The notes under the pieces: model-generated
The model's database searches: none
The model's input: the letters and a program-made list of their open reading frames with translations, nothing else
Told to the model about the DNA's origin: nothing
Assembly: GCA_964628195.1 (NCBI GenBank)
Contig: CAZVPF010000010.1
Span: 1-64,000 of the forward strand
Source: CAZVPF01 sp964628195
Lineage (GTDB): Bacteria > Planctomycetota > Phycisphaerae > Sedimentisphaerales > Anaerohalosphaeraceae
Length of the DNA: 64,000 nt
Direction: 5' to 3'
Made by a program: the position numbers and the translations under genes
Shown here: positions 36,549 to 45,967 of the stretch, in pieces
Position numbering within the stretch: position 1 is the stretch's first letter
How the letters are laid out: each line of letters starts with the position of its first letter

Positions 36549-37781
36549 GTGCAGAAAATAGCGTTGATACTCGCCGCGGGCAAGAGCACGCGGATGAACA
36601 CGAAGCTGGCAAAGGTGCTGCATGAAGTGTGCGGAAGGCCTATGCTTGCTTATGTTCTTGACGCATGCAGGGCGGCGGGTGTTGAGAAAATATATGTTAT
36701 CGTGGGCTACGGTAAGGAGCAGATAATCGAGCGGTTCGGCGAGGACGCGGACCTGGAGTTTGTCGAGCAGTCCGAGCAGAAGGGCACCGGCCACGCCGTA
36801 ATGTGCTGCCAGGAAAAAATAAAAGATTTTACAGGCCAGACGCTGATTCTTTGCGGAGACGGGCCCCTGATCCGCACCGAAACACTCAAGACGCTGCTGG
36901 ATAAACATTCAGGTGAAAAAGCCTCGGCTACACTGGCGACAACTGTGATGCAAGACCCCCACGGTTACGGCAGGATAGTTCGTGACGATTACGGAAATAT
37001 TCAGGGCATCGTCGAGGAGAACGACTGCACAGATGCCCAGCGGAAAATAAAGGAAGTGAACCCCGCTTATTACTGCTTTGACAACAGGGTTCTGATGGAG
37101 GTGCTCGGCGAGATTAAGCCCAACAATGTCAAGAACGAGTATTATCTTACCGACGCTTTGCATCTTACTATCGAAAAAGGGCACAAGGTGGTCGCGGTTA
37201 CGGCTGTAAAGCCCGACGACGCGATGGGTGTCAACAACCGTCTGCAGCTCTGTGAGGCGAGCAAAATAATGCAGTCGCGGATACAGGACAGGCTGATGGC
37301 AGAGGGTGTGACGATAGTTGACCCGCCTAACACGTGGATCGACGCGAGGGCGCAGATCGGACAGGACACGGTCATCGAGCCTTTCACTTATATACACGGC
37401 AGGGTCAATATCGGTGCAAACTGCAGGGTGGGCCCTTTTGCGTATCTTCGCGACGGGACGAACCTGAGGGACGATGTGGTGCTCGGTGTCTTCACGGAAG
37501 TCAAAAACTCTGTGCTTAACGAGGGCGTTCGGGCGAGGCATCACAGTTACATCGGCGATGCGGAGATCGGGGACAGGTCCGACATAGGCGCAGGGTCCAT
37601 TACCGCTAATTATGACGGCAGGAACATTGTCAAAACGAACGTTGGCAAGGATTGCTGGATAGGCAGCGGGTCGGTCCTTATCGCCCCGCTTACTGTTGAG
37701 GATAACTCGCAGATCAGTCCCGGCTCGGTCGTATCTTCCGGCGGTGTGACGCCAATCTTAAACAAGGACACGGAGAGCTAA
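36549..37781 (+). CDS. glmU: GlmU-like UDP-GlcNAc pyrophosphorylase/acetyltransferase
   Basis: A 410-aa bifunctional enzyme making UDP-GlcNAc for peptidoglycan and LPS. The uridyltransferase half begins ILAAGKSTRM, with QKGTGHAV and CGDGPLI. The left-handed beta-helix half has GPFAYLRDGT, catalytic-type RHHSYIGDAEIGDRSDIGAGSITANYDG. It is about 45 residues shorter than typical GlmU because the C-terminal tail after the last coils is missing. GTG start. prs begins at its stop (TAATG), so glmU and prs are coupled. UDP-GlcNAc made here would feed the downstream lpxA-lpxC-lpxD cluster. Confidence 0.9.
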   Translation: MQKIALILAAGKSTRMNTKLAKVLHEVCGRPMLAYVLDACRAAGVEKIYVIVGYGKEQIIERFGEDADLEFVEQSEQKGTGHAVMCCQEKIKDFTGQTLILCGDGPLIRTETLKTLLDKHSGEKASATLATTVMQDPHGYGRIVRDDYGNIQGIVEENDCTDAQRKIKEVNPAYYCFDNRVLMEVLGEIKPNNVKNEYYLTDALHLTIEKGHKVVAVTAVKPDDAMGVNNRLQLCEASKIMQSRIQDRLMAEGVTIVDPPNTWIDARAQIGQDTVIEPFTYIHGRVNIGANCRVGPFAYLRDGTNLRDDVVLGVFTEVKNSVLNEGVRARHHSYIGDAEIGDRSDIGAGSITANYDGRNIVKTNVGKDCWIGSGSVLIAPLTVEDNSQISPGSVVSSGGVTPILNKDTES

Positions 37782-38734
37782 TGAAGGTATTCGGCGGAAC
37801 AAGCAATACAAATCTTGCCAGGTCGATATGTGATTATATGGGCGTGCCTGTGGGCAAGGCCCGAATCGAGGCTTTTCCGGACGGCGAGAAGATTATCAAG
37901 CTCGAAGACGACGTGCGGGGCAGGGATTGTTTCGTTGTTCAGTCGACGTGCGAGCCGGTTGACTCACACCTGATGGAGCTTTTGATATTTCTTGACTGCC
38001 TTCGAAGGGCAAGTGCCAAGCGGGTTACAGCGGTTATACCGTATTTCGGTTATGCCCGCCAGGACCGCAAGGACGCAGGTAGGGTTCCGATAACGGCCAA
38101 GCTTGTGGCGAATCTGATAACCACAGCAGGTGCCGACAGGGTGCTTTCGGTTGACCTCCACGCCAAGCAGCTCCAGGGATTTTTCGATATACCTGTGGAC
38201 CATCTGCTCGCCGAGCCTGTTTTTGTCAAGTATATTACCGAAAAGAACATCAAGAACCTGACGGTTGTCGCGCCTGACGTGGGTAATATGAAAACGGCGG
38301 CGCATTACGCGTCGGCGCTTGGCGGTCAGCTTGCGATTATTCACAAGAGACGCATAAGCGGAATAGAGATATCCTGTGACGAGATAATCGGAGAGGTGTC
38401 GGGTCGCAACATTGTTATGTGCGACGATATTATTTCGACAGCCGGCACCGTATGCGGCGCCGCGGACCTTTGCAAGCAGCGCGGAGCAAAGAGCGTCATT
38501 GTCGGCGCGACACACGGCGTTTTCGCCGGTCAGGCCCCCGAGAGGCTCAACAAGTCGGGCTTTGACGAGGTGATAGTTACCGACACGATCGCGCTCAAGG
38601 ACAAGACACGTGCGATATCCAACCTTAAAATGCTTTCCGTGGCCGAGCTTCTGGGCGAGGCGATAAAGCGGATACACAGGAACGAATCGATAAGCAAAAT
38701 GTTCGAGAACAGTTATTCAAAGGCGACTGTTTGA
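37781..38734 (+). CDS. prs: Ribose-phosphate pyrophosphokinase
   Basis: A 317-aa enzyme making PRPP from ribose 5-phosphate and ATP. It shows FGGTSNTNLA, FPDGEKIIKLEDDVRGRD, the ATP-binding PYFGYARQDRKD, LSVDLHAKQLQGFF, and the PRPP loop VMCDDIISTAGT. Length normal. glmU-prs-rplY order with overlaps is also common in Bacillus and other bacteria. Confidence 0.96.
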   Translation: MKVFGGTSNTNLARSICDYMGVPVGKARIEAFPDGEKIIKLEDDVRGRDCFVVQSTCEPVDSHLMELLIFLDCLRRASAKRVTAVIPYFGYARQDRKDAGRVPITAKLVANLITTAGADRVLSVDLHAKQLQGFFDIPVDHLLAEPVFVKYITEKNIKNLTVVAPDVGNMKTAAHYASALGGQLAIIHKRRISGIEISCDEIIGEVSGRNIVMCDDIISTAGTVCGAADLCKQRGAKSVIVGATHGVFAGQAPERLNKSGFDEVIVTDTIALKDKTRAISNLKMLSVAELLGEAIKRIHRNESISKMFENSYSKATV

Positions 38735-38798
38735 GGGCATGAAAATATGATGGAAAACGAAAAACATTTGTTTCATTTATCAATTGTGAGGTAAGTAT

Positions 38799-39461
38799 AT
38801 GACAGACAGAATGACATTAAAGGCCCAGGTAAGGGACAGCAAGGGTACAAGGCACTCGCAGGCATTGCGTAATTCGGGCAGGCTCCCGGCGGTTGTTTAC
38901 GGCCATAAGCAGGACCCGGTTTCCATAGCGCTCGATATGCACGATTTTATCGAGGCGCTTCATCATGGACACCGGCTGTTCGATATCGACGTAGACGGCA
39001 AGAACGAGCCTATGCTGGTTAAGGAGCTTCAGTACGATCATTTCGGCAGGGCCGTAATTCACGCCGACCTTATCAGGGTTGACCTTAAAGAAAAGGTTAC
39101 CGTTGAAGTTCAGCTTGAGCTCAAAGGAACCCCCGCAGGTGCGGCAGAGGGCGGCATACTGGACCAGCACCTTGACGCCGTTCAGATAGAATGCCTTGTT
39201 ACCGAGATTCCGGAAGTTATCGAGGTCTCTGTCAAGGAGATGAATATCGGCGATTCGATCCATGTTTCCGATGTTCAGCTTGACCCGAGCTTTACGATGA
39301 TAACGGACCCGGAGGCGCTTATCGCCAACTGTCATGTTGTCAGCGAGGTCGAGACGACCGAGGAACTCGAAGAAGAGATGCCCGCTGAGCCTGAGCTTGT
39401 AGGTGAGAAGCCTGAAGAAGGCGAACAAGGCGGCGAAGGATCGGAAGAAAACCAGGGATAA
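38799..39461 (+). CDS. rplY: Ribosomal protein bL25 (CTC/TL5 type)
   Basis: A 220-aa two-domain bL25. The N-terminal 5S-rRNA-binding domain shows RDSKGTRHSQALRNSGRLPAVVYG. A C-terminal beta domain (ELKGTPAGAAEGGILDQHLDAVQIECL) identifies the long CTC/TL5 form. The last ~35 residues are a very acidic, Glu/Gly-rich tail. It lies 12 nt before pth, matching the usual prs-ctc-pth order. Confidence 0.95.
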   Translation: MTDRMTLKAQVRDSKGTRHSQALRNSGRLPAVVYGHKQDPVSIALDMHDFIEALHHGHRLFDIDVDGKNEPMLVKELQYDHFGRAVIHADLIRVDLKEKVTVEVQLELKGTPAGAAEGGILDQHLDAVQIECLVTEIPEVIEVSVKEMNIGDSIHVSDVQLDPSFTMITDPEALIANCHVVSEVETTEELEEEMPAEPELVGEKPEEGEQGGEGSEENQG

Positions 39462-39472
39462 GAACGTTTGTT

Positions 39473-40123
39473 ATGGCAGGTGGTCTTTTGGGCAGGTTAT
39501 TCGGTTCCAAAGCAGGTTCGGACGACGAAGAGATGGAAACGGTTATCGTCGCCGGACTCGGCAATCCGGGATCGAAGTATGAAGGTACGAGGCACAATGT
39601 CGGCTTCGAGGCCGTAGACCGGCTCGCTGAAAAACTCGCTGCCGACGTTCGTAAAAAGAAGTTTAACGCCCTTTTGGGCCAGGCTCTTTATAAAGATAAG
39701 AAAGTGTTGCTGTTAAAGCCGCAAAGCTATATGAACTGCAGCGGACAGGTCCTTGCCACGGCTGGTGGCTTTTACCGGCTCAAAGGTCCGCAGATGATGG
39801 TCATAACCGACGATATGGCTCTTGAGCCGGGCATAATCAGGCTAAAGCCCAAAGGCTCTGCGGGCGGGCACAACGGACTTGCCGATATCATCCAAAAGGT
39901 TGGCGGTGACTTCAATCGCTGCAGGGTCGGCATTGGCAAGAGCCCGTATCCGAACACGAAAGATTACGTTCTTGGCAGGATAGGCAGTGATGAAAGGGCC
40001 CTCATAGACCCGGCATTGGACAGGGCTGTTGAGGCTGTGCTGGAATGGATTGAGTTCGGCATCGACAGCGCTATGACAAAATATAATGTGAAAAATGTTA
40101 ATAATGAAAATGAAGACAACTGA
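39473..40123 (+). CDS. pth: Peptidyl-tRNA hydrolase
   Basis: Recycles tRNA from peptidyl-tRNA released by stalled ribosomes. GLGNPGSKYEGTRHNVGFEAVD holds the catalytic His; LLKPQSYMNCSG and KGSAGGHNGLADI follow. ATG 39473 gives 216 aa with a ~20-residue extension; ATG 39533 (METVIVAGLGNPG) with GAAGAG upstream gives the standard start and may be the true one. Confidence 0.93.
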   Translation: MAGGLLGRLFGSKAGSDDEEMETVIVAGLGNPGSKYEGTRHNVGFEAVDRLAEKLAADVRKKKFNALLGQALYKDKKVLLLKPQSYMNCSGQVLATAGGFYRLKGPQMMVITDDMALEPGIIRLKPKGSAGGHNGLADIIQKVGGDFNRCRVGIGKSPYPNTKDYVLGRIGSDERALIDPALDRAVEAVLEWIEFGIDSAMTKYNVKNVNNENEDN

Positions 40124-40168
40124 AATATGGTTAATTTTTTATCGTAAAACGCGATAGGAGGTATCAAT

Positions 40169-40612
40169 TTGGAAACTGCTGTCAAAAGACTTTATGAAGC
40201 ATTGTTCCTGGTCGATTCGGGCCTTGCAGCGTCTCAGTGGGACGAGGTCTGCGATATGATAAAGCAGATGATCGAGAAGCTCGACGGCCAGGTCGTTACA
40301 TTGAAGAAGTGGGACGAGAGAAAGCTCGCTTACGAAATCAAGGGAAAGGCCCGCGGGACCTACATCCTTGTTTATTTCAACGCTGTCCCGGAGAGTGTCG
40401 CGGCGATTGAGAGAAACGTAACGCTGTCCGAAAAGCTGATACGTGTCCTTATTCTCAAGACCGACCAGATGACACAGGAAGACATCGAAAGGGCCACTCC
40501 TTTTGAAGCGACCGAAAGCCAGGCCGGCGAGTCCAAGGAAAGCGATGCCGAACAGCAAAGCAGCAGCGATAAACCGGACGATTCACAGGAAGATTCCGAA
40601 GACGAGTCGTAA
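40169..40612 (+). CDS. rpsF: Ribosomal protein bS6
   Basis: A 147-aa bS6 with the family core YEALFLVDSG, KKWDERKLAYEIKGKARGTYIL and ERNVTLSEKLIRVLIL. It has a long acidic Ser/Glu-rich tail, as in many bS6. The start is TTG 40169, preceded by TAGGAGG 7 nt upstream. First gene of the rpsF-ssb-rpsR-rplI-dnaB group. Confidence 0.94.
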   Translation: METAVKRLYEALFLVDSGLAASQWDEVCDMIKQMIEKLDGQVVTLKKWDERKLAYEIKGKARGTYILVYFNAVPESVAAIERNVTLSEKLIRVLILKTDQMTQEDIERATPFEATESQAGESKESDAEQQSSSDKPDDSQEDSEDES

Positions 40613-40666
40613 CTGCTGGTTTGTCGATTTTGGCGAGAATTTTAACGACACAGGAAAGGATTGAAG

Positions 40667-41131
40667 ATGGCAAGCTATAATAAGGTCATACTGCTTGGAA
40701 ACCTTACAAGGGACCCTCAGTTGTCCTATACGCCGAACCAGACGGCGGTAGTGGATTTCGGGCTGGCCACCAACAGGAAGTGGACTTCGCAGGACGGATC
40801 GACCCGGGACGAAACATGCTTTGTTGACTGCAGGATGTTCGGACGCAGGGCCGAGGTTGTGAACAAGTACCTCAAAAAAGGCAACCCTTTGTTCGTTGAG
40901 GGCAGGCTGACTTTCAGCAGCTGGGAGGCCCAGGACGGTTCCAAGAAAAGCAAACTGCGTGTAACTGTTGAGAACTTCGAGTTTATCGGCGGCGGACAGG
41001 GCGGCGGCGGCAGCTCCGAAGGCGGCAGGAACTCGCGAAGCGCCGGCCAGAATAACAGTTACAACCAGTCTGATTATGACTCGGAACCGGCGTTTGAACC
41101 GGGAAATGTAGATGATGATATACCGTTTTAA
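40667..41131 (+). CDS. ssb: Single-stranded DNA-binding protein
   Basis: About 154 aa from ATG 40667 (an in-frame TTG lies at 40661). OB fold: NKVILLGNLTRDPQL, VVDFGLATNRKW, FVDCRMFGRRAEVVNKYLKKG. A Gly/Ser/Asn-rich linker leads to the acidic tip DDDIPF that binds partner proteins. Lies between rpsF and rpsR. Confidence 0.96.
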   Translation: MASYNKVILLGNLTRDPQLSYTPNQTAVVDFGLATNRKWTSQDGSTRDETCFVDCRMFGRRAEVVNKYLKKGNPLFVEGRLTFSSWEAQDGSKKSKLRVTVENFEFIGGGQGGGGSSEGGRNSRSAGQNNSYNQSDYDSEPAFEPGNVDDDIPF

Positions 41132-41178
41132 AATGGTTTTGAAATCTGAAGTATTAACAAATTATACGGGAAATTAAT

Positions 41179-41418
41179 ATGAAAGACAGAAGAAGAAAGC
41201 CGGCACCGGCTATAAAAGAGACGACGCAATGCAGGTTTTGCAGAAGCCAGACAAAGTATGTCGACTATAAAGATATCGATACTCTGTCGAAGCTTTTGAC
41301 CAACAGGGGCAAGATTTTTTCGCGCAAGAGAAGCGGCAACTGCGCCGCATGTCAGAGAAAAGTTCAAAGAGCCATAAAAAGAGCCAGATATATGGCTTTG
41401 CTTCCTTTCTCGACATAA
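41179..41418 (+). CDS. rpsR: Ribosomal protein bS18
   Basis: A 79-aa bS18. CRFC at residues 18-21 and CAAC at 55-58 give four cysteines, so this is the zinc-binding (C+) form. IDTLSKLLTNRGKIFSRKRSG and the C-terminal RAIKRARYMALLPF are family signatures. Confidence 0.95.
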   Translation: MKDRRRKPAPAIKETTQCRFCRSQTKYVDYKDIDTLSKLLTNRGKIFSRKRSGNCAACQRKVQRAIKRARYMALLPFST

Positions 41419-41506
41419 GATTTTTAACTTTATATTGATAGTTGTTCAAAGGTGAGATTCCGTTTATAATCGGTTGATCATTGCGACAAGCTTGGAGAAT
41501 TAGATT

Positions 41507-42082
41507 ATGAAAATATTACTTAGTCAGGATGTGGAGAATCTCGGGTACATAGGCGAGGTTGTTGACGTCAAGGACGGTTACGCGAGAAACTACCTTTTGC
41601 CTTACGGTTTGGCGCTCGTTCCCACAGAGGCAAATATTAAATCGCTTGAAGAGGCGAAGATAGCAGCCGCGGAAAAACGCAAGCTCAAGAGGGAAGGTCT
41701 TGAGAAACTTGCTGAGCGTTTGGAAGGCGCCGAGGCCGTCCTTACCGCAAAGGCAAACGAGCAGGGGCACCTGTTCGGTTCTATCACTGAAAAACATATT
41801 GCCGAGAACCTTGTAGCCCAGGGTTTTGAGGTAACCGACAAGATGGTGCGCCTTGACGAGCACCTGCGGGAGATCGGCACGCACGAGGTCACTTTGAGAA
41901 TCGACAAGGACCTCGAGCAGAAGATAAATGTAATTGTCGTTTCAGAGGATCAGGCCGCGGAAGCTGTTGAAGGCGAAAACAAGCAGCAGCCCGAAGGTGT
42001 GCAAAGCGAAGAAAGCTCACAGCAGATAACTCAGGAAGAGCCAGTTGAGCAAGTCACGGACGAACAATCAAAAACCCAATAA
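41507..42082 (+). CDS. rplI: Ribosomal protein bL9
   Basis: A 191-aa bL9. The N-terminal domain reads MKILLSQDVENLGYIGEVVDVKDGYARNYLLPYG, followed by the long helix and the C-terminal domain (LFGSITEKHIAENL). It ends in a long Gln/Glu-rich tail. The last 38 nt overlap the likely start of dnaB. Confidence 0.95.
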   Translation: MKILLSQDVENLGYIGEVVDVKDGYARNYLLPYGLALVPTEANIKSLEEAKIAAAEKRKLKREGLEKLAERLEGAEAVLTAKANEQGHLFGSITEKHIAENLVAQGFEVTDKMVRLDEHLREIGTHEVTLRIDKDLEQKINVIVVSEDQAAEAVEGENKQQPEGVQSEESSQQITQEEPVEQVTDEQSKTQ

Positions 42083-43466
42083 CGTCGAGAATGAAAACAC
42101 CGCTGCCGCTGCCCAGCGAAAACCAGACCCGCTTATAAGCAAAGCGGTTCCCGAGTCGCCGCAGGCCGAAGCCGCCGTTATCGGTTCGATGTTAATCGAC
42201 AGTCAGTGCATAGGTGACGTTGTTCAGGAGGTAGGCAGTGATGCTTTCTACCGCCCCGAGAACCAGGTAATTTTCGACGCGATAGTTGCGCTTTGGGAGA
42301 GGAACAGCGATATTGACCTGGTTATACTGCGAGAGCAGTTGACCAAGCTGGGAAAGCTCGAAAGTGTGGGGGGCATAGATTACCTCGTGGATGTCGCCAA
42401 TTCCGTGCCCTCGGCTGCGAGCGCGGTGTATTACGCCGGTATCGTTAAGGAAAAGGCGGTTCTTCGCGAGCTTATACGCGCCACGACCGAGATACTCAAT
42501 GACGCTTACGACCCGAGCGGGGAGATTACCGAGAAACTCGACCTTGCCGAAAACAGGATATTTTCGGTTACGGAAAAGAAAATACGCGGCGCGGCAGTTC
42601 CCATTCGCGACCTCATGATGGAAGCTTTCGACAATATCGAAAAGCGAAAGGGTATGCACATCACCGGCCTTCCTACGGGTTACTACGAGCTTGACGAACT
42701 TCTTTGCGGCCTGCAGAAAGGTGAGATGGTGATCATCGCCGGCAGGCCCAGTATGGGCAAAACCAGTTTCGCGCTTAATGTCGCCGAGCATATAGGCGCC
42801 GACAATGACATACCCATCGCGATCTTCTCGCTGGAAATGGGCAAGCAGCAGCTTGCCGAGAGAATACTTTGCTCGCGGGGACATTTCGACGCGCAGCTTG
42901 TGCGAAAAGGAATGCTAACACCCGAGCAGCACGAGGCACTGACCCACGCCGGAAGTGAGCTTTTCGAGAAGCCGATATTCGTCGACGACACCCCCGGTGT
43001 AACGCCTCTGGAGATACGGGCGAAATGCCGAAGGCTCAAGTCTCAGCATGACATACAATGCGTGCTTGTCGATTACCTCCAGCTTATGAGTCTCGGTTCC
43101 AGGGTCGAATCACGCCAGCAGGAGATAAGCACGATATCGAGATACTTAAAGGCCCTGGCCAGGGAGCTTGATGTTCCGGTAATGGTGCTCAGCCAGCTCA
43201 ACCGTTCGCCGGAAGCGAGGGAGGGGCATCGCCCGAGGATGTCGGACCTGCGTGAGAGCGGTTCAATAGAGCAGGATGCCGACGTTGTGATGCTTCTGCA
43301 CAGGGAGGATTATTATCACCGCGGCGATCCTGAATGGGAGCAGACCAACACAGCCGAGGTGATTATAGCAAAACAGCGAAACGGCCCGACGGGGGTTGTA
43401 GAGCTTATGTTCGACGGAAGGTACACAAGGTTCGAGAATCTTACACGGGTGGAAGAACCGTTTTAG
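42045..43466 (+). CDS. dnaB: Replicative DNA helicase DnaB
   Basis: A 473-aa hexameric fork helicase. The N-terminal domain starts around PESPQAEAAVIGSMLIDS. The RecA-like domain has Walker A AGRPSMGKTSF near residue 235, FSLEMGKQQLAERIL, the Walker B segment VLVDYLQLM, VMVLSQLNRSPEAREGHRPRMSDLRESGSIEQDADVV and a final RNGPTGVVEL. TTG 42045, inside rplI, is the only in-frame start before the conserved part, so coupling to rplI is likely. Confidence 0.94.
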   Translation: MSKSRTNNQKPNNVENENTAAAAQRKPDPLISKAVPESPQAEAAVIGSMLIDSQCIGDVVQEVGSDAFYRPENQVIFDAIVALWERNSDIDLVILREQLTKLGKLESVGGIDYLVDVANSVPSAASAVYYAGIVKEKAVLRELIRATTEILNDAYDPSGEITEKLDLAENRIFSVTEKKIRGAAVPIRDLMMEAFDNIEKRKGMHITGLPTGYYELDELLCGLQKGEMVIIAGRPSMGKTSFALNVAEHIGADNDIPIAIFSLEMGKQQLAERILCSRGHFDAQLVRKGMLTPEQHEALTHAGSELFEKPIFVDDTPGVTPLEIRAKCRRLKSQHDIQCVLVDYLQLMSLGSRVESRQQEISTISRYLKALARELDVPVMVLSQLNRSPEAREGHRPRMSDLRESGSIEQDADVVMLLHREDYYHRGDPEWEQTNTAEVIIAKQRNGPTGVVELMFDGRYTRFENLTRVEEPF

Positions 43467-43474
43467 GAGCGATC

Positions 43475-45922
43475 ATGCTTATTGAAACTCAGGGACACAG
43501 AAAACTTTGCCGAAGTTTTGGTTGGGCAATATTGGCGTTGTATATGGTGTTCATGGCTGCCGTCTTTCCGGCCTGCCGTGTAAACGCTGCAGAGCAGGAA
43601 TTTTCGCCTATCCCGGACCCCGACCTTGCCAGTGAGCTTAAGCAAAACGTACTGACCCCTGTTGCAACCGCCCGGCTGGACGGAAAAAAGATCGAAACCA
43701 TCGAGATACAGGGAAATGTGAGCGTAACCGAAAACCAGGTTATGACCAAGATAAGGACCCGGCCGGGAGATACGTTCGTCACTTCGTCGGTTGAAGAGGA
43801 CGCCCGGAGGATAGCTGAGCTTGGCGGTGTTGTTACTTCTTACTACAGCGCATCTGTCAGCGAGACCGGCAGCGTAGACCTTACATACGTAGTTGTCGAG
43901 CAGAACCTTATCCGCTCGATTTCTTTCCAGGGCAACAAAAAGATAAAAGACAGTGCTCTTCTCACCGAGACGGGTCTTGCCGTGGGTAATTACCTCGACC
44001 TTTTCAGGGTTCGCAATGCCGCCCAGGATATACTGGCGCTTTATCAAAAGAAAGGTTACCCTTTCGCGGATGTTAATTTCGATCAGTCACAAGCCGACCT
44101 CGGGCGGGTTGTTTATAATATTGAGGAAGGGCCGCGGACTAAACTAGCGAAAATCAGTTTCAGGGGCAACGACAGTCTTAAGTCGGCTGATCTTATGAAA
44201 GGGATCAAGAGCAAGACACGTAAGTGGGTGCTCTGGCCGGGTTACTACAAGGAAGATACCGTCAGCGAGGATATCGACAAGCTTCGGGTGATTTATCAGA
44301 ACAGGGGCTTTCTTGATTCAAGGGTTACAAGCGAGGTCGAGTTTAACCAAAGCAGGACCGAAGCATACGTGACTTTTATTATTGACGAGGGGCCGGTTTA
44401 TACGACCAATGATATCATTATAAACGGAAACTCGTTTTTTACGGATCAGCCGATTATTGCCAGTTTCAAGCTTGAGCAAGGTGAGTTTTATTCAACTCAA
44501 AAAGCCGAATTCGACCGCAAAAAAATGCTCGACAAGTATCTCGAAGAGGGTTTTATAAATGCCCAGGTTGAGCATATAAGGACATTTCCCGCTGAAGGAC
44601 AGGTCAACGCGGTATTCAATATAATCCCCGGCGAGAGGTTCAGGATAGGCCGTATAGAAATCACGGGAAACCAGAACACTCACGACAAGGTCATCAGGCG
44701 GGTGCTCGACGAGGAAGAATTTACACCCGGCAACTGGTTCAACGCTCATCTTGCAAGGGGTGACGGCGAGGGCGAGCTCGAGAAAGACATCCGCCAGACA
44801 GTATTCACGAAGTCGGCTTTTATCGAGCCTGTCGGCGACGACCCGAATGTCAGGGATGTGGTGGTCAGCGTTGTTGAAGGTCAGACCGGCTCGGTGATGT
44901 TCGGTGCGGGCATTGCCTCGGATAACGGCTTGATCGGCCAGCTTGTTTTCGATCAGCGCAATTTCGACATTCATTCGTGGCCGAAGAAGACAAGCGATAT
45001 TTTTACCGGCAAGGCTTTCAGGGGTGCAGGACAAAGGCTGCGTATAGCGCTGGAACCGGGCACCGAGGTCAGCAGGTATTCTGTCTCCTTCACGGAACCT
45101 TACCTTTACGATCGGCCTGTCGCTCTTAACGTGGGCGGTTCGAGCTGGGAAAGAAGGCGGGAGGCTTATGACGAGGAACGGATGAAGCTGTTTTTAGCAC
45201 TTGAGAAAAGGTACAGGGACGACTGGCGGCACGGTATTGGGGTGAGGCTGGAAAATGTTGACGTTAAGGATGTTGATTTTGACGCCCCGGTCGAGATAAA
45301 AAATGTGCGCGGGGACAACGCGGTATACGGCTTGCGGTTCTTTATCGGCAAGGACACGACCGATTCGAGGTTCTTGCCAACGAAAGGTTATAACTTCGAC
45401 GCCGGTTATGAGCAGGTCGCAGGAGACGAGACTTTCGGGATAGTTGATTTTACTCAGCGGTGGTACAAGACGCTTTATGAGGATTTCGGCGGGTTGAAAA
45501 CGGTGCTTGAGACAAAGGTTCACGCCGCGGGGATTGTCGGTGACGCTCAGCCTTTTGAAAAGTTCTACGCCGGCGGAATCGGTTCACTGCGAGGTTTTGA
45601 CTACAGGGGCGTTTCGACACGCGGTGTTTCAACGGCCAACCCGAACGTAAAGAAGGACCCAATCGGTTCTGACTGGATATTCCTCGCCAACGCCGAGGTC
45701 GCGATTCCGATGGGCAACGAAACTTTTTCGTGGCTGTTCTTCGTCGATTCGGGCGCTATCGATACCGGAGGTTATCGCGCGGCTGTAGGTACGGGGTTGC
45801 AGCTTCTTATTCCCCAGTGGTTCGGGCCGGTTCCGATGCGGTTCGAACTCGCTACTCCGCTGATGAAAGACGACGCCGACGAGACACGGGTGTTCAGTTT
45901 CTCGGTGGGTGCGCTGTTCTAA
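43475..45922 (+). CDS. bamA: BamA/Omp85 outer-membrane assembly protein
   Basis: About 815 aa from ATG 43475 with TAGGAG upstream (a longer frame into dnaB is not the start). After a signal segment (FGWAILALYMVFMAAVFPACRVNA), POTRA domains begin with IETIEIQGNVSVTENQVMTKIRTRPGD and recur (IRSISFQGNKKI; LAKISFRGNDSL; TNDIIINGNSFF; IGRIEITGNQNT), five in total. The C-terminal ~380 residues are the beta-barrel, with SVSFTEPYLYDRPVALNVG and GGIGSLRGFDYRG (the conserved RGF loop), ending VFSFSVGALF. It inserts outer-membrane proteins. First of the envelope cluster. Confidence 0.93.
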   Translation: MLIETQGHRKLCRSFGWAILALYMVFMAAVFPACRVNAAEQEFSPIPDPDLASELKQNVLTPVATARLDGKKIETIEIQGNVSVTENQVMTKIRTRPGDTFVTSSVEEDARRIAELGGVVTSYYSASVSETGSVDLTYVVVEQNLIRSISFQGNKKIKDSALLTETGLAVGNYLDLFRVRNAAQDILALYQKKGYPFADVNFDQSQADLGRVVYNIEEGPRTKLAKISFRGNDSLKSADLMKGIKSKTRKWVLWPGYYKEDTVSEDIDKLRVIYQNRGFLDSRVTSEVEFNQSRTEAYVTFIIDEGPVYTTNDIIINGNSFFTDQPIIASFKLEQGEFYSTQKAEFDRKKMLDKYLEEGFINAQVEHIRTFPAEGQVNAVFNIIPGERFRIGRIEITGNQNTHDKVIRRVLDEEEFTPGNWFNAHLARGDGEGELEKDIRQTVFTKSAFIEPVGDDPNVRDVVVSVVEGQTGSVMFGAGIASDNGLIGQLVFDQRNFDIHSWPKKTSDIFTGKAFRGAGQRLRIALEPGTEVSRYSVSFTEPYLYDRPVALNVGGSSWERRREAYDEERMKLFLALEKRYRDDWRHGIGVRLENVDVKDVDFDAPVEIKNVRGDNAVYGLRFFIGKDTTDSRFLPTKGYNFDAGYEQVAGDETFGIVDFTQRWYKTLYEDFGGLKTVLETKVHAAGIVGDAQPFEKFYAGGIGSLRGFDYRGVSTRGVSTANPNVKKDPIGSDWIFLANAEVAIPMGNETFSWLFFVDSGAIDTGGYRAAVGTGLQLLIPQWFGPVPMRFELATPLMKDDADETRVFSFSVGALF

Positions 45923-45967
45923 GAAATTATTTAAATGTGAACGAATTTTACTGGAAAGGTTTTAATA

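Noticed and set aside
43334..43474. Longer N-terminus for BamA
   Set aside because: It would overlap dnaB by 130 nt; ATG 43475 has a ribosome site and leads into a signal peptide.
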